Origin: Phymatolithon calcareum
Lineage: Eukaryota; Rhodophyta; Florideophyceae; Hapalidiales
NCBI GenBank assembly: GCA_977006965.1
Contig: OZ345382.1
Span: 1,860,001 to 1,924,000, forward strand
Length of the DNA: 64,000 nt
Direction: 5' to 3'
Shown here: positions 29,455 through 42,349 of the stretch, piece by piece
Numbering within the stretch: the first letter of the stretch is position 1
Layout: each line of letters begins with the position of its first letter
Translations under genes and position numbers: made by a program
The notes under the pieces: model-generated
The model's input: the letters and a program-made list of their open reading frames with translations, nothing else
Database searches by the model: none
Told to the model about the DNA's origin: nothing

Positions 29455-31690
29455 GCCGGCCTTCTCGCTCTCCGCGGCTGTGTCTGTTTGTAGAAAAGAT
29501 TTAAGTTAGTACTTCGAAAAAATGATCAGAAAATAAATATATTAGAAATTCACAAAAATACCTTCAGCATATTCTTCCTTGGTATTGTGTAGCAGGTTCG
29601 GAAATTTTATAGTTTGTGTTACTTGAATATATCTTCGGACTCCCAAACAGGCTTTGGATTCATATCCGCAGTAATATCGCCGACTTTGAACTTCATTCGA
29701 AGAAGTTGAACAGCTTCTGACTTTTATATTCCAGCTTGTTCCCCTTACCCAAGCTGATAGCGTGCCACGACCTCGGATGAAGTATAAATATTTCTTTCTA
29801 CTCTCTTATTGCTGTATATTCACTTGCAAGAGATTACATAAGAACAGAAAAGTAAAAATTATTTTGAAAAAACATTTCTTCTGCTCGCTGTGACATCGGG
29901 AATTCATATTTCATTATTGCGACCCTTTGGAATGCAAAGTGGGTTCATATTTTGAATAGGGGGGTCAGAGAAATGTTCTTCTCATCTCACGACTAGAAGG
30001 TAGCATGCATGCTTGCGCACCACTGTTAGATTGCTCACCGGTAGGGTTTTAAGTATGACAAGAACCTATTAATACGTTTTCTCTGCTCAATAAAAGAAGG
30101 TTTTTTATTTGGAGTCTACGTACACAACCCACTTGAACGCCCGATGAAGCAATAAAAAGTGTAAGTCGACATTGCTGTACTTCAGTTTTTATTTCACTTG
30201 CTTGCATTCAGTTTGTTACACAGCACTCAGACAGCAGGCGAAAATTTCGCATAACTTTTGCAACCTATTAAGTTAGTTAAAAGGTCGAATGGATTAATCG
30301 CCCTACTTTAAAAGGCCAAAAAATAAAAATGAGAAATGCCCTGAGCCAGTGCTTTTTAAAGCTGATTCTTCTCGCCCATGTGCATACTTCGCTCGAAATT
30401 ACTGTGTAAAAAACCTTAGTGAATCATCCGCAACTTGAGGTCAAAAACGCAAACTTCCGCGCTTTTGCCAAAACTTTCGTCCTTTCAGAGGTTATTTTTT
30501 CTTAATTTACAGTAGGTTTTCTTTCTCATTTCTTTCATATTCATACAGTGTAGGGAGCTATTCCACCATGTCTGTATCGCTATTGTTCTATTATCGGAAC
30601 CAGTTTTCGACTCTCAAATGTTAACCAAAATCTTCCTCCCCAAAACGTTCGCCCAGTAAAACACATACTTAGGGCATTTTAAAGATTTCATGCACTTCAT
30701 ATATATACCTAAAAGCAGAAAGAGAAAACCACTGATGCTGCACAGGAACATGTTTCACATATAAGACTCCAGTGAACTGGTGACATTACAGAGCGGTGTT
30801 AAGACGTTTGAGCCTTTGATACAGACTTAGTATTGTGCGATCTTACGATTCCCTTGCCCTGAATTTGTTCTTATTCCAATGCAAGATCGAAAAGGTAACC
30901 GATACAATATAATATGGAAGCTCAAATAAAATGAACTGTTTTCAACAGCTCTTTGGTCAAAAAACGTGGCAATTTCATGAGCTCTGGTGTATTTTTTTGT
31001 CCACGTATGTGATCTTCACCTGTCGCATAAGTAAAACAAAAAATAAGGATCGCAGTTAGTTCTCGTTTATTTTAATTTCGACATTCTTATAGCTCTATTA
31101 GAAGCTACGTAATTTATCATGAAACCAAGACACTCTATTGTCCATTTTTCGTAGGGCCACGTAATCAGCTCGCACAAAATTCTTGCATATGTACTACGTA
31201 CCGATACTTGCACTGCGTGATATCTCTTTATTAGCAGTACTGTACTTTTAAATCTACCATACGTCGCTTGACAAACCAATATAAGATCGGTGCTATTTTC
31301 TTTGTCACTAGTACCAAGTTGGCAAAAACGAGAGAGAGTATCATTGTGCCCGGTCCGCATTTCCCCCTGTTAACTGCTTCACAATTTTGCTCTATTGCAC
31401 ACCCTATGCTACGTAGCGGTACTGGATTGAGCATCTATGTTGAATACCGTCGCTTCCGGTCACTTTTTGGAGTGTCACCACTTGTCTGCGCAATAGCATG
31501 GAATATGCTGTTATAGTCACTGCCTACTAAGTCCAGTCCCAAACACCCTCTGTGTGGGCTTTTATTTCTAAAAGCCTACGTCAGTGAGCACAATAACAGA
31601 ATTATATCTGGTGCAGACGAGAAAACATTTCGAAAATGGGCTTCTATATTTGTATCCTTAATATCACTCCTGTATGTTGTACGCTTTTCA
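29455..31690. other. AT-rich unrecognised DNA
   Basis: No coding or structured repeat was recognised over 2.2 kb. Short ORFs on both strands lack any recognisable domain. Confidence 0.5.
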
Positions 31691-31704
31691 CAGTTATTAG
31701 CAAT

Positions 31705-32210
31705 TTTATTTTTATTTGTTCTAATCACTGTTTCGCTTTGCAGATAAAGTGGGACAATAGGTTCGTCGGGAACAATGACTATCATTGCAAAGTATCAGTG
31801 GACGGGACAGACTGTCGTATATGAACAGACGCCATTTAATAAGAAATGGTATTCACATAAGTTCCACGGCCCCAGTCCGCGGTATGAAGCTGGAATTTGC
31901 ATCGCAACGAGCCTCATTGTCTGGATTAACGATCTTTTTCCGTGCGGGTCGCGCAGTGATGTCAAAATCTTCAGACATGCCATGAAGTGTGATTCGGCGG
32001 AAGGCGAAAAGAAGTAGCAATGCATTGTTTCATGCAATTGCTCGTGCAAGGCATGAAACTGTAAATCGTAGGATCAAGCAATTTGGAGCCATTGAGCATC
32101 GATTCCAACACGACATTTCGCCTCATTCTCGCTGTTTCCAACCAGCGGCTGTTATTACGCAGATTTCAATTAACAAGGGGGAGTCTCTGTTCCGTGTGAG
32201 CTGCGAATAG
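31705..32210 (+). pseudogene. Harbinger-type (DDE_Tnp_4) transposase fossil
   Basis: Three successive frames encode one protein. IKWDNRFVGNNDYHCKVSVD and VDGTDCRI lead to FNKKWYSHKFHGPSPRYEAG, then WINDLFPCGSRSDVKIFRHA. After a deletion and frame change come ARARHETVNRRIKQFGAIEH, FQHDISPHSRCF and VITQISINKGESLF. These match the DDE core and C-terminal block (RxRHExxNRRxKQF) of Harbinger-like transposases. The first Asp (VDGTD) is visible. The segment with the second Asp is altered, and most sequence between it and the RHET block is deleted. Inactive. Confidence 0.75.
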
Positions 32211-32365
32211 TAACAGTAATGTTCTCTAGACTTCCTCGTGTTTTCGAATGTTTCCGGGCATAAAATCTGAGACTTGTAATTTATCATTTTTTCGGTTTTT
32301 CCCGCACCCCCAGGGGAGTGCGGGAAATGTCGAAATTTTAATACCTCGGGGATGGACTTCGTGCA

Positions 32366-33096
32366 GGAGGATACCGGTAACTCCGAATTTAGTGCGTTTT
32401 GATATATCTTTGCATTTTAACACCGTTAAATATTTGCCTCTAAAAATGTATTAAATTGAAGACACGACATTTTAAAAACCTAAAGAAATTTTGGCAGTTA
32501 TCACATAATGCATACATTTGAAAGAACAAATATTTGTCATATGTTCGAAAAATTCGAATTTTTTCGTATATATTCGTATGGCAAATATTCGACGATTCTT
32601 CTCTATATGCCGCATTTTTGCCTTCTTCTATACATAATTCTAACTCCTTCAAAACAAAAGAAGAGAGGATTAGAGACAGAATGACTTGAAGCAAATTATA
32701 TGGTGTAGTTCGTGATTTTTTGCGAACTGGAGGGACAACAGGTTTCATATGTATGCCGAAATTTGCGAAAATTCGAGATTTTGAGCGCCATATTTCTTCT
32801 CTTCACGATTGAATTGCGCCACATTTCTTGCTCCATCAAGTAAATTGTACGGTCTCCTTCAAGAAATTCGGTGGAACTTGAACGCTTATGACTTGGTCGC
32901 CGAATATTCGCCGCTTTAATATCTGACATATGCATATATATGGATTTCTGTAAACACGAGGTAATGGCCAAAGTTCCTATAGGTTTTTGAAATGTCGTAC
33001 CTTCAATATAATGACTATATAGAGGCAGATATTTAACGGTGTTACAATGCAAAGATATGTCAAAACGCACTAAATTCGAAATTTCCGGCATCCTCC
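32366..33096. repeat. 0.73-kb fold-back element
   Basis: The left arm (32366 to about 32545) and right arm (about 32920-33096) are imperfect reverse complements. They are strongest where GAATTTAGTGCGTTTTGA and CACCGTTAAATAT... occur on the left and, inverted, on the right. The match can be followed for about 170 bp per arm with substitutions and small gaps. The middle has no coding capacity. It adjoins the Harbinger-type fossil and may be a related MITE, but the ends were not shown to match. Confidence 0.75.
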
Positions 33097-33099
33097 AAG

Positions 33100-36000
33100 G
33101 AATTAGCGAATCAGCGTAATCGAGAACAGCATGTAACTAGTCGGGTAGCAGAACTCTCCTTCTCAAAGCGATGCTACATGTGATACGAAATATTGCCCTT
33201 TGAATTTTTTCGCAAAATCTATATCAGCGCCGTGAGAATCTTTTCATGTTGTTTACATGGGTGGCGGGACTAACGGTTACTCGGCAAGCTCACCAAGCAA
33301 AATTTTCGTGAAGACAAAATAAGCCATCGAACGTTTCTTTTTCCTGGAGTGTACTCAAAGCGCTGATCTTGTACCAGACATCTACAATAACATTCTCGCG
33401 AGGCATAAGTTCCATTATTTTTCTCAGTCCAGGGATAGTTAGACCTGTGTGAGTTCCAAGCAATCGAGGAAAACTTTCGCCTCCGCCATCGCTATTTCTA
33501 TCTTCACCCACCTACTCTGACATCATTTCCAGCCTTTCATACACAATAACGGGACCGGTGCGATTGTACTTCACGTACTGAGTACCTGCCCTCCTTTGTT
33601 TTGTTTACCCTTTCACGCTCTACACAACAATCTAAGAAGCCGTACGACGTGATTTGCACACTCCAAGATGTACGTCATTCCAAAAGTGTATCATTAAATG
33701 AGAATATCTGTTCTCATCTTCTTCGCAAACGGAACTTCAAGAGCTGTGAGGATGTCCTTAATGAGCAACATTAATGGCTTTCAAGCACCCGAAAATATTG
33801 GAAAACACTGTTTCTTGCTCCCCTTCTGCAGAGTCTACGCTATGAAGCTGCATTCCGTGGTCGTCTTGAAGTATCGGATCAGGTGTCGCGAAGAACGAGG
33901 AAAGTTTTACCAAGTGTGTAGTTGTTTCAGAGATCAAGAATCGAGAGTTCTTGTTTCCTGGTCTATATGCAAACGCTGCATGGTTATTGAACTGGAAGTT
34001 TGTCGCAATAGAGCTTTTTGAATATTTATAAAACATGTCAGTGACGAAAAAATATGTTTGGGAAACAAAATGGTTGATTGAAAGTGAGATTTCGACTGTC
34101 CTTTCGATAATCAATGTCGTCTTCTGCAATGTTTGTCTCACTGGACAGCTTCACCATGTTCGGTGGAGTTTGAAAAAGAGTGCATGGATTGTAAACAACT
34201 GAATCAGCGATCTCGAGGTCGTCAGGCGATGGGTCGATGACAAGTCTGTAACGATTCTCCTTCGTATTTGGATTTCTCTTTGATTAAAACTGACTTAAAA
34301 CAGCGTGGAATAAAGAGAATCATCCTCGAAAGTTGGAGCTGAAGAGTTTTCTTATTCTCTAAATACGACTGGTGGTCACTTTTGAGATCTCCGAGCACAA
34401 ATTCAGTAGTGGGAACATCAAAGTCGCGAAGCGACGGCGACGGCATTTCGTTCAATTTATCCATAAAAAGATCCTTATAGAAAGACGCAGCGGTGAAGTG
34501 TGAAACAGCAATGCTGCCCTCATCTGCGGGGGGATTTTTGAAATTTCTGGTCTTAGCGTCGAATGGCTTCTCTTGAGATAATCCAGCTCGAGTGCCGTTG
34601 TTACCTCTCTTGTTTGAGAGTTGTGGAGTGCTTGTGCTGCCTTGCTTCGTCCTACCTCTGGAATGGTTCTCCGCAGCGCAGATAGGATTGCTAAGATGAT
34701 CTCTTCTAAAGAGGGATGTTACAATTTATACTAAATGATATGATTCTTAAAACCGAATGTGCAATCCCGGCCTAGGGAAGAAATTTAATGGAGAATTGGT
34801 GAAATTTGAGGTGCAATATAGCGAGAGTCCGATTATGCAGTGTGCCATTCACGGCAAAGATGATGGGAATCCGGAAACCGCGATGTCAGTGAACTCACTG
34901 TTATCCGGCACGGAAAACTGTCAACTGTACCAGTTGTGGAATAGTTTGTCTACCTCGAAGCCATACGAAAACGGCCAACACGCCTCTACATGCTCACCTG
35001 TGGAAGGCAGGACCTCTCGCTACAATGAACTTCCAGACTGGCTCTTTCGCTAAGTGAAGAAGGCTTCCCCGGTTCTATGAGTTCGCAGCGGGCAATCAGT
35101 AGTTCAGGATGATCACATTTGACGCTATGATCTTTCATCTTTGAAATATCATTATTAACCCGTCCGCGAGCCTAAGAACGCACATTCAGTACTTCCGTTC
35201 CGAACAATACATGCACAACGACGACCGGGGCGCTGATTAGGCCTTGCAATCTGCGAAGAGGAGGAATTGCAAATGTTACACACTCTGAGACGAGCGGCAC
35301 ATTCACTTATACCCACTTGCAATTGACCTGTACGGCTGTGGGGGACCTCGGTTCCATTGTGAACTCCATATTCTCAAAGCTCTCATTGGCAAACGCCGCG
35401 GGACCTTCACTTAAGATAAGGGAGTACACTACTTCTTGGGCTTACGATACGCGCTTTGCAAGATGCGCCCAGTCTCCGTCAGCTATTAAGATCGGTCGAC
35501 TGTATTGAAATCTGATTTCGTAATGAGCTCGGCTCTACTTTGAGGTGAAACTTTCCTAGTGTGACTGCAGAATCTTGGAAAGTTATTGACGCCGCAGAAA
35601 TCGCTTAACTCCTCAACAAATATTACTGATGAAATACGGGCACAATATGATGTATCTAGAGCTATACCACAATGTTTCGATGAAAAGGAAAAGAATTGAA
35701 CAAGAAATAACTGATAGAGTAACACACCTTGTACGAACTTGTGACTGCTTCAGATCAAGAATACATGGGAATGCTTAAGAACGCAAAAGTCTTTCTAAGA
35801 ATTCGCCGGCACACAGGGGTCGGAAAGCGGAAAAAATGAGAAACCCCGCGAGACATTCTTCCGATAATGAGGTTTATAATCATACTCCCTGACTCAGTAT
35901 CATAAATGATGAATTTTGGTATATTACACTTGTCATACGATAGTCTTTTGATCGATTTGTTCAGGGTTAGTGGGTCTCCGTCCTCAAATTAGATCTAGCA

Positions 36001-36895
36001 TGTCAGAGCTACTTTATATCTAATTTTGAGTGCTATATAGCCAGGTTCTGAGACCTGCTTCGACAAAAATCTAAGGAACAACTGACAACCATCTCAACCA
36101 AACTTCTCAACCAACCATCCCATAACCTCCAACAACAGGTTATGCGCCCAGTCAGCTCATAACAACCACCGCGCTTCATGAACATCATCATCCTCGGACT
36201 CCTCCTTCGCTCTCATCGTCATCGTCATCCGGCATCATAATCTCAACTCCTCTGATTCGGGTTTCGGCTCTCATGCTCCTGGTAGACACTCCTCTAGGGT
36301 TGTTACCTTGCTTGTAATCAGACGAAACCAAACTTTTGTTTTACCTTCGGGTACTCGTACTGGCCTATCCTTGCTCAAATACCGAAGTTGTGGTGCACAA
36401 CCCTTTTAAAGGTTTTAGTAAGGCCTGCTCGTATAGAAAGAAATATTCGTTCCAACAAAACTGATTTATCATCTTTGCCGGGAACTTCTCTCTCATCTTG
36501 GCTGAAAAAGCCATACGCTGAACAAGGTCCGGGTCACATCGACTCGAAGCGAATTTCTTATACGGGATAGATTGCCTTGACAGTTGACCTTGAGTCGACT
36601 CGCAGTGGACTCCACAGTATCTAGTCTTCAAAGTACGGAAAATGGATTTGTCAGTTCTGAAAGAACGCCTTCGCCAGTACATGTCACAAATAGACGGCGT
36701 TTTCGGACTTTCCGCCGGTCAGAAGAGCACACTTCGACTATAACTTCGTCAAAAACTGAACGAGCAATTAGAACAAGAAGTTCCGATCGATTTCGTCAGT
36801 GTTCTTCATGTCGTTTCGGAACGATTTTGAATCTTTTTGCACTGTTGCAACGAAATTTTATTCTCTTAAAGAATCGCGTGGTCTAGTCAAGAAGG
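33100..36895. other. Unrecognised intergenic DNA
   Basis: About 3.8 kb without recognisable genes. A short inverted pair (CTCAAATTAGAT / ATCTAATTTTGAG) lies near 35975-36030. ORFs such as 34757-35053 and 33698-34021 have no recognisable domains. Confidence 0.45.
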
Positions 36896-36899
36896 TTTT

Positions 36900-38532
36900 T
36901 TCTTTGAAAGGCCAATTTCGAAGTTCAGTATCGTCCATTCTTGAAAGAATTGAAGTCATCTCTTTCAACGTCGGTGAAAATTAATCCCGTCTTTTTTGTC
37001 CTTCACAATCATAAATTGCGAATTCGGTGCAGTGGCGAAAAAGAAGTTCTTTTTGAACATCCAGAATACCGTTTACGCTTTCATGTGTCTTCTTGGACGT
37101 GAATTTGCGTACAATGGTGTGCAGGAAGAGATCGAGAACAACAACTATCTGTACGATCTCGTTGATGTCGACGGTCGCGCTGTAATCGAAGTCGATAATC
37201 TTTGTTCACGGATGCAGTTCACATCGGTCGAGATTTCGGCAATGATTCTTGGACATCTGAAGACTTGGGAGAGAAAATTGTCGAGAGTGTAGATGGAGCT
37301 CTCTTTTCCGTTCCTGCGTACTTTAATGATGCACAGAGCCTCCTGACTAAAACGTCTGCAGTTGTCGCCGCAATTCGAGTACTGTCCGTCATCATCTACC
37401 CGACAGCTGAGGCGCTGGCTTACGGCCTCCAGAAGACCTCAACCGCGAAACAAGTCGTCTTCATCTTCGACATGGGCGCTGGGACGTTCGATGTCATGCT
37501 GATGGAGCTGAAACACGGAAACACCGTTACTCTTCTTGCGACTTGCGGCGACACTCACCTTTGTGGCGTACAATATGACTCTCGCTTTGCACATTACTTT
37601 GACAAAGACTTCGAGATGTCTGTCTCGACGGAGACCTTTCGAGAAGATGATTGTCGAGACGTGCAATTTTCTGGACCATGGCGGTAAGTACGCGAGGACG
37701 TGGACACTGTGGTACTGGTTGGGGGCTCTTTGCGAATTACAAAAGTGCAGGAATTTCTCTCCACGGAATTTTGTCTTGCATAAGTCTCGCGGAACATTAA
37801 GCCGCAAGAGGACGTGGCTATCAGTGCGGCCGTTCTTGGAGCGATCCTCGATCATCCGGACAATAGAGCGTGTAATCTTCATGACGTAACTCCGTTTCCA
37901 ATGGGGCTGCAAGTGTTTGATGGTTCAATTTCATGCATCATTCCGCAAAACAACAGTGTTCCCACTCGGTCCACAAAGCGCTTTGAAACATGGTTTGCCG
38001 ATCAGACCTCTTTCACTTTCCCCAATACGACACAGAGCACAATCAGCATAAGGTGAAAAACCTTTTGTTCATTCTCTATTGATGGAATTCAAGGTGGGCC
38101 GATTGCACAGAAGAGGGTTGATGTCACCTTTGAAATTGATGCGGAAAGTGTCTTGACTGTGTCCACAGAAAACGTTTCCAGCTCTCCACGAATAAACAAG
38201 TCGGTAACTGTCACGAAGAGGCGAGGCACTATCAACCGGTAAGAGAAATAGCGCGTGATTGAAGAAGAGTTCCAAAATAACAACATCGACAGTGCGGAGA
38301 ATGAGCGCTTAGCTGCTCGTCATGAGTTGGAGAAGTTCTGCCGTTCCGCTATCAAAGAGAGAGTGAGAGAGAGTACAGGAGAAAGCAGAGCATGCACAGA
38401 AATTTCCAAAGCACTTAAAAAGGTTCATCCTAACCTCGATAAAGAGAAGGATGATTTCGTGAAGAATAATCATTCCGTTCAAGGACGCGCTGTCTTTCTC
38501 TTCCCAGCCGCCAAAGAGGAATCCTGCAATTA
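36900..38532 (+). pseudogene. HSP70 chaperone pseudogene
   Basis: Most of an HSP70 can be followed in order but in shifting frames. It runs through a degraded N-terminus (ILERIEVISFNVGEN), AVAKKKFFLNIQNTVYAFM, LLGREFAYNGVQEEIENN and DVDGRAVIEVD. Next are VPAYFNDAQ, the IIYPTAEALAYGLQK block, VVFIFDMGAGTFDVML and GDTHLCGVQYDSRF. Further on are TVVLVGGSLRITKVQEF, DVTPFPMGLQVFDG, VDVTFEIDAESVLTVS and a lid helix region to 38532. The GIDLGTT start is unrecognisable. Roughly 75 residues are missing before VLVGG, and frameshifts and stops (for example near 37255 and 37687) disable it. A single-exon layout is apparent. Confidence 0.85.
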
Positions 38533-40699
38533 ATCTAAAATGTCATTCTGCCTGTCTGCAATTGTTTTGGCATGCGGTATTTCCGCATATGTTTCTTCTC
38601 TGTCAAAAAATAGCCATGGAATATCCAATTTAATAGTAATAATCCGAGACATGCTCGCAAATCAGTCGATATCCGACGTCATTGACTTCCTGAAGTTCAT
38701 CTCAGGTCGCAGATGTCATCATCGCGCACCAGATCCGAATGTTTTCCGACAAGCGGGGTGGATTGAGGACAGATAAAAACGGCTGGGAGTGAATATTCGG
38801 TGAAGTCTGGGCTCAAGTCGCTTCATATGCATCTCTTTGGATGCAAATATTATCATATTCCGTTGTAGGGACATAAGATTCGTATTTACGGACTTTTCAA
38901 AATGTAGTCGCCACATTGATTGACTAGAATGCATGAAACTCAGCCATATTTGTTGTGTTGCCCTCCCACCACATTTGTGGACCCTTCACATTTCGCATGC
39001 CGGGATCGAAGGAATTTTCCCTCAAGTGGATTCATATACTGGCCCACGACTCGATCAAGTTGATCCGCAAGCAAATATTCACTTCTTTTCTAAATATTTT
39101 CGTTCATCGAAGATGGCACAAGCTGCAGAGATTAGGTGACGCACAGTCAATCAGCTTCTTTCAGAGAAAAAATGAGTCGAGGACTTGTTCTTTGTCCTGG
39201 ATGAAGATCGGCAGCTTTCGAAATATCAAAACCGTCATGAAGACAGCTTGCCTTCTGCTGTGCTCATTGTCATTTAATCCATGACAGAGTAGAAAACCGA
39301 GGTTCTCCGTCCGCTAACGGGCTTTGAGGAAGCCGCTGTGATGGAAATGGATGCAATTATTCAGTCAATTCCCATTGCGACAGATTCGGAGCAGAGATAA
39401 TATTAGTTATTGGAAAAAACGGATGTGCATAGAGCAGCAAATCCTCTTCTACTGGGTCTCTATACGAAAGCTCGCTGATTGCGTGGGGAGTCTTCTCTTC
39501 ATTTAAAAAGTTCATCAAAAAGACGACTCGGACATGACCGACGCCGTGCAGATCCCCTCGTTCTCTGGTGTCCTTTCGCCATCTTTCTCCCACCGAGTCG
39601 CTGGAGAGCTCAAGAGTGTACTCTTCATTTCAGAGCCTCAGAAGTTCTTCGTAAAGCAACGAGAAGTGTGGACGTGGCATAGTACCTTCAACATCCACAC
39701 ACACGCTCCAGCGCACAGTGACTCTGATCGCGCTTCTCGGAAGGCAGCGGAAGGGCTTCCAAAGATCCAAAACTCTGATCAAACGAAGAGGAAGCAATTT
39801 TTCATCGGAACAATAAACGAAAGAAGATCAGAGAGCGCAATTCCTCTCCACTTGCAGAACAGCGCGACAATAAAACGCAGATCCGGCGGGAGGGAGAGCC
39901 GAAAATCAACGAAGCGAAATTCCGGGACGGGAAGCATTCCGAACCGCAGGCCGAAGAGGAAGCGCAACTCCAGGCGCAGCAGGAGAGCGAGAAAAAATCA
40001 CGAGTGTGGAGCTTGTTGACAACTCGACAAAGGCGAGTGCGAAAAATGCTTTAGAGAAGTTCCTTGCTCGTGGGAAGAACTTCTGGAAACTCGCGAGAGC
40101 CACGTTTGGCCACAAAGAAGGGCGGTAGAGGAGCGAATGACTGAGTTGGAAAAGGAATCTGCACCGGATACGGAAAATGACGCTCAAGTAGCACGCAAGG
40201 TTAAGAGCGGTATCAAAGGTTTGTAAGGCTGAGCAACATATGGAGATAGTGATCTTGACTCTATTTTAACATACCTGCACCAAATAATTCATATTTAAAG
40301 AGCATGGAGGCCCGTTCATCGAGATCAAGTTTTGAACCATGACCAAGTCTTGAATTACTACCACGAAATCCTGAACGTCACTCACCCTCTCAAGCAATCC
40401 AAGAAAGTATTTCAAGAACTATATATTCTACTTGAATACGGGAAGAAATGTTTCTTTTCAGAGGACGTATTGGTAGAGTTAGTACAGTAGACCTGAACGG
40501 AGTACTGGCATACTTGCAAGGATATTGATTGCACGCAAAAACCCTGCATCTTTCCTTCCCCTCTGATAGAGCCTGTAATCAAAGAAGGTGCTACTTCTTT
40601 TGATCCAGGCGCTAATGCATTGGCCCGTGCAAATCTGATCACCTGCAATCCATCCGCATCACCCGTCCAGTGGATCTATAGTTCCATTCGCCCTTCTCC
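38533..40699. other. Unrecognised DNA downstream of the HSP70 fossil
   Basis: Short ORFs only. At 39730-40230 several frames are open and rich in Glu, Arg, Gln and Lys; the composition suggests a decayed charged/coiled-coil coding region, but the true frame and identity could not be established. Confidence 0.4.
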
Positions 40700-40840
40700 T
40701 CGCCCCCACACAGCCCGTTATAGGCTGTGTGGCCCCTATACAACCTTCTATGGGGTGTGAGAAACCCCTACAAAACCTTATACGGAGTTTGTGCCTCACA
40801 AAAAGCACGCAATAGGGTGTGACGTGCCCCATACACGGAT
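40700..40840. repeat. Degenerate minisatellite, about 31-bp period
   Basis: Four diverged units each contain a pattern like ACA..CC.TATAGG..GTGTG..CCCCTAT. The first unit can also fold as a hairpin (ACACAGCC...GGCTGTGT). Confidence 0.5.
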
Positions 40841-41833
40841 ACTGACAGAAAAAATGCGGAAGAAACTCAAGATAACAGGTTCTAAGATGTTATCGTGCAT
40901 AGCGGATAGACCAATAGACTAGACGAAGCGAGGACACCCTGGCCTAGACGTGAATGACGCAGTGACTAGAAGACACATATGCCCTCGAGTTTCTTCTAGC
41001 CTCACTTCCGGGAAAGGCGAAAGGAATGAATGAATTTTCGATCGCTATCTATGCGCAATTGAGGCTCAATCTGATATGCCATATTGCTTTCCCGTTTCCA
41101 GACTGGGCCACAGTCAAATTCCCTTGCTATCTCTGATGTGCAGAATATCGCTGAGCTCTAAGTCTGCAGGAAAAAGTGTCAGAAGCCTTGTGATCTTGCT
41201 ACAATCCACTATTTTTTGCTGTGTTGTTACCATTGCTCTCTGCTGCTTCGTCTGAAGGGGAGAAAGAGAATCGTTTCCTTGTAAAAAGTAAAAAAGGCAA
41301 GTCTGAAGTCTGATTACAGTGCTTGGTTAAACTACATTGTGCCCTCCAAATTGTGTCTCGCCGATTCCCAAAACTGATCGATGCGCTCAATGCACAAATT
41401 CTTTCTTGCGAAAGCGCCAATTTCATCTGGAAACTGTGCTGGTAGGAGCCTAAAAGGAAAATATCATCCGAAGGTGATAGCAAAAATTCTGCCAACGTGG
41501 AGATCAGTCGCTTCGATAGATGATCGAAGATATTCGTGTTCAACTACCTCCAATTCAATACACGGTGCGATGGTCGACCTCATAATTAATTGCCTTGGAC
41601 CCATCAAAAGCCACATATTTCTACTCCAATTTACTCTCTTAACGTGTTTCATCCTCATTTCGAACTACGACGCATTCAGCAAGAAGTGAAGAATTTGGAC
41701 GACAACAACACAGTCATCCGTACCACAATATGCGAGTTCCTATGGACACGTTTGTAAACGTTTTGCGTCTTAACGCACATTAGATGTCCATGCATGATTT
41801 CTTGACGACGCTCAAGGTAGCGACAAGTTCTAA
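40841..41833. other. Unrecognised spacer
   Basis: No recognisable gene. ORFs on opposite strands at 41199-41543 and 41381-41689 overlap one another and lack domains. Confidence 0.4.
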
Positions 41834-42349
41834 CTATTTTTCGCCAAGTGCGTACTCTTCGGCGAAGTTCGCAACAAAAAATGTCCGTTTAAGACTGTCG
41901 GCAATACCCTTCGGGAAGATATCCAGTGCGGTACCGAGCGCAGTAAGCAGACCGCTCCAAAGAACGGTTTTCTTGCGTTCTTCGGCGTCTTTGATGAGGG
42001 CTAGACGAGTGAGGCCGGTCTCAGGGATGGCGGAGAGCAGTAAAAGGAGACCGAAAAACCCAAGCGGAAAAGCAGGGAAGCCAGACTAGAAGGACAAGTC
42101 GGCGAGGTATGTGGGCAGGAGATCTAGCGCGCTCAGGACAATCATGAAGCCGGCTGCGACACCTTCCCAGAGACCTAGTCCGCGCACAGAGATTTCTGGG
42201 TAGAAAACGAACACAAGACCGCTGATGCTAGTCGAGGACACGGCGAGTGTGGAGAGTGCAAAGGCGATTGGAAAGTTTGGGCGTATATCTGAGACGTTAA
42301 CCGCGATGGCGGTCAGATCTGACCTGTGGGTGGTGGGGGCTGCCACCAT
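41834..42349 (-). pseudogene. ZIP-family metal transporter fossil
   Basis: The frame starts at ATG 42347-42349, meets a TAG at about 42090, and continues in the same frame to 41834. The first part has FPIAFALSTLAVSSTS, ISGLVFVFYPEISVRG and GVAAGFMIVLSALDLLP, the ZIP pattern of a first membrane helix, a loop, and a helix ending in DLLP. After the stop come FPLGFFGLLLLLSAIPETG and LLTALGTALDIFPKGIADSL. The last corresponds to the signature HNFPEGIA in the metal-binding helix, here with H to D and E to K. A premature stop, lost metal ligands and missing C-terminal helices show it is a non-functional fragment. Confidence 0.7.

Noticed and set aside
39730-40230. Charged, Gln/Glu/Arg-rich coding region downstream of HSP70
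   Set aside because: Several frames are open on both strands and none has a recognisable domain; the composition alone does not support a gene.
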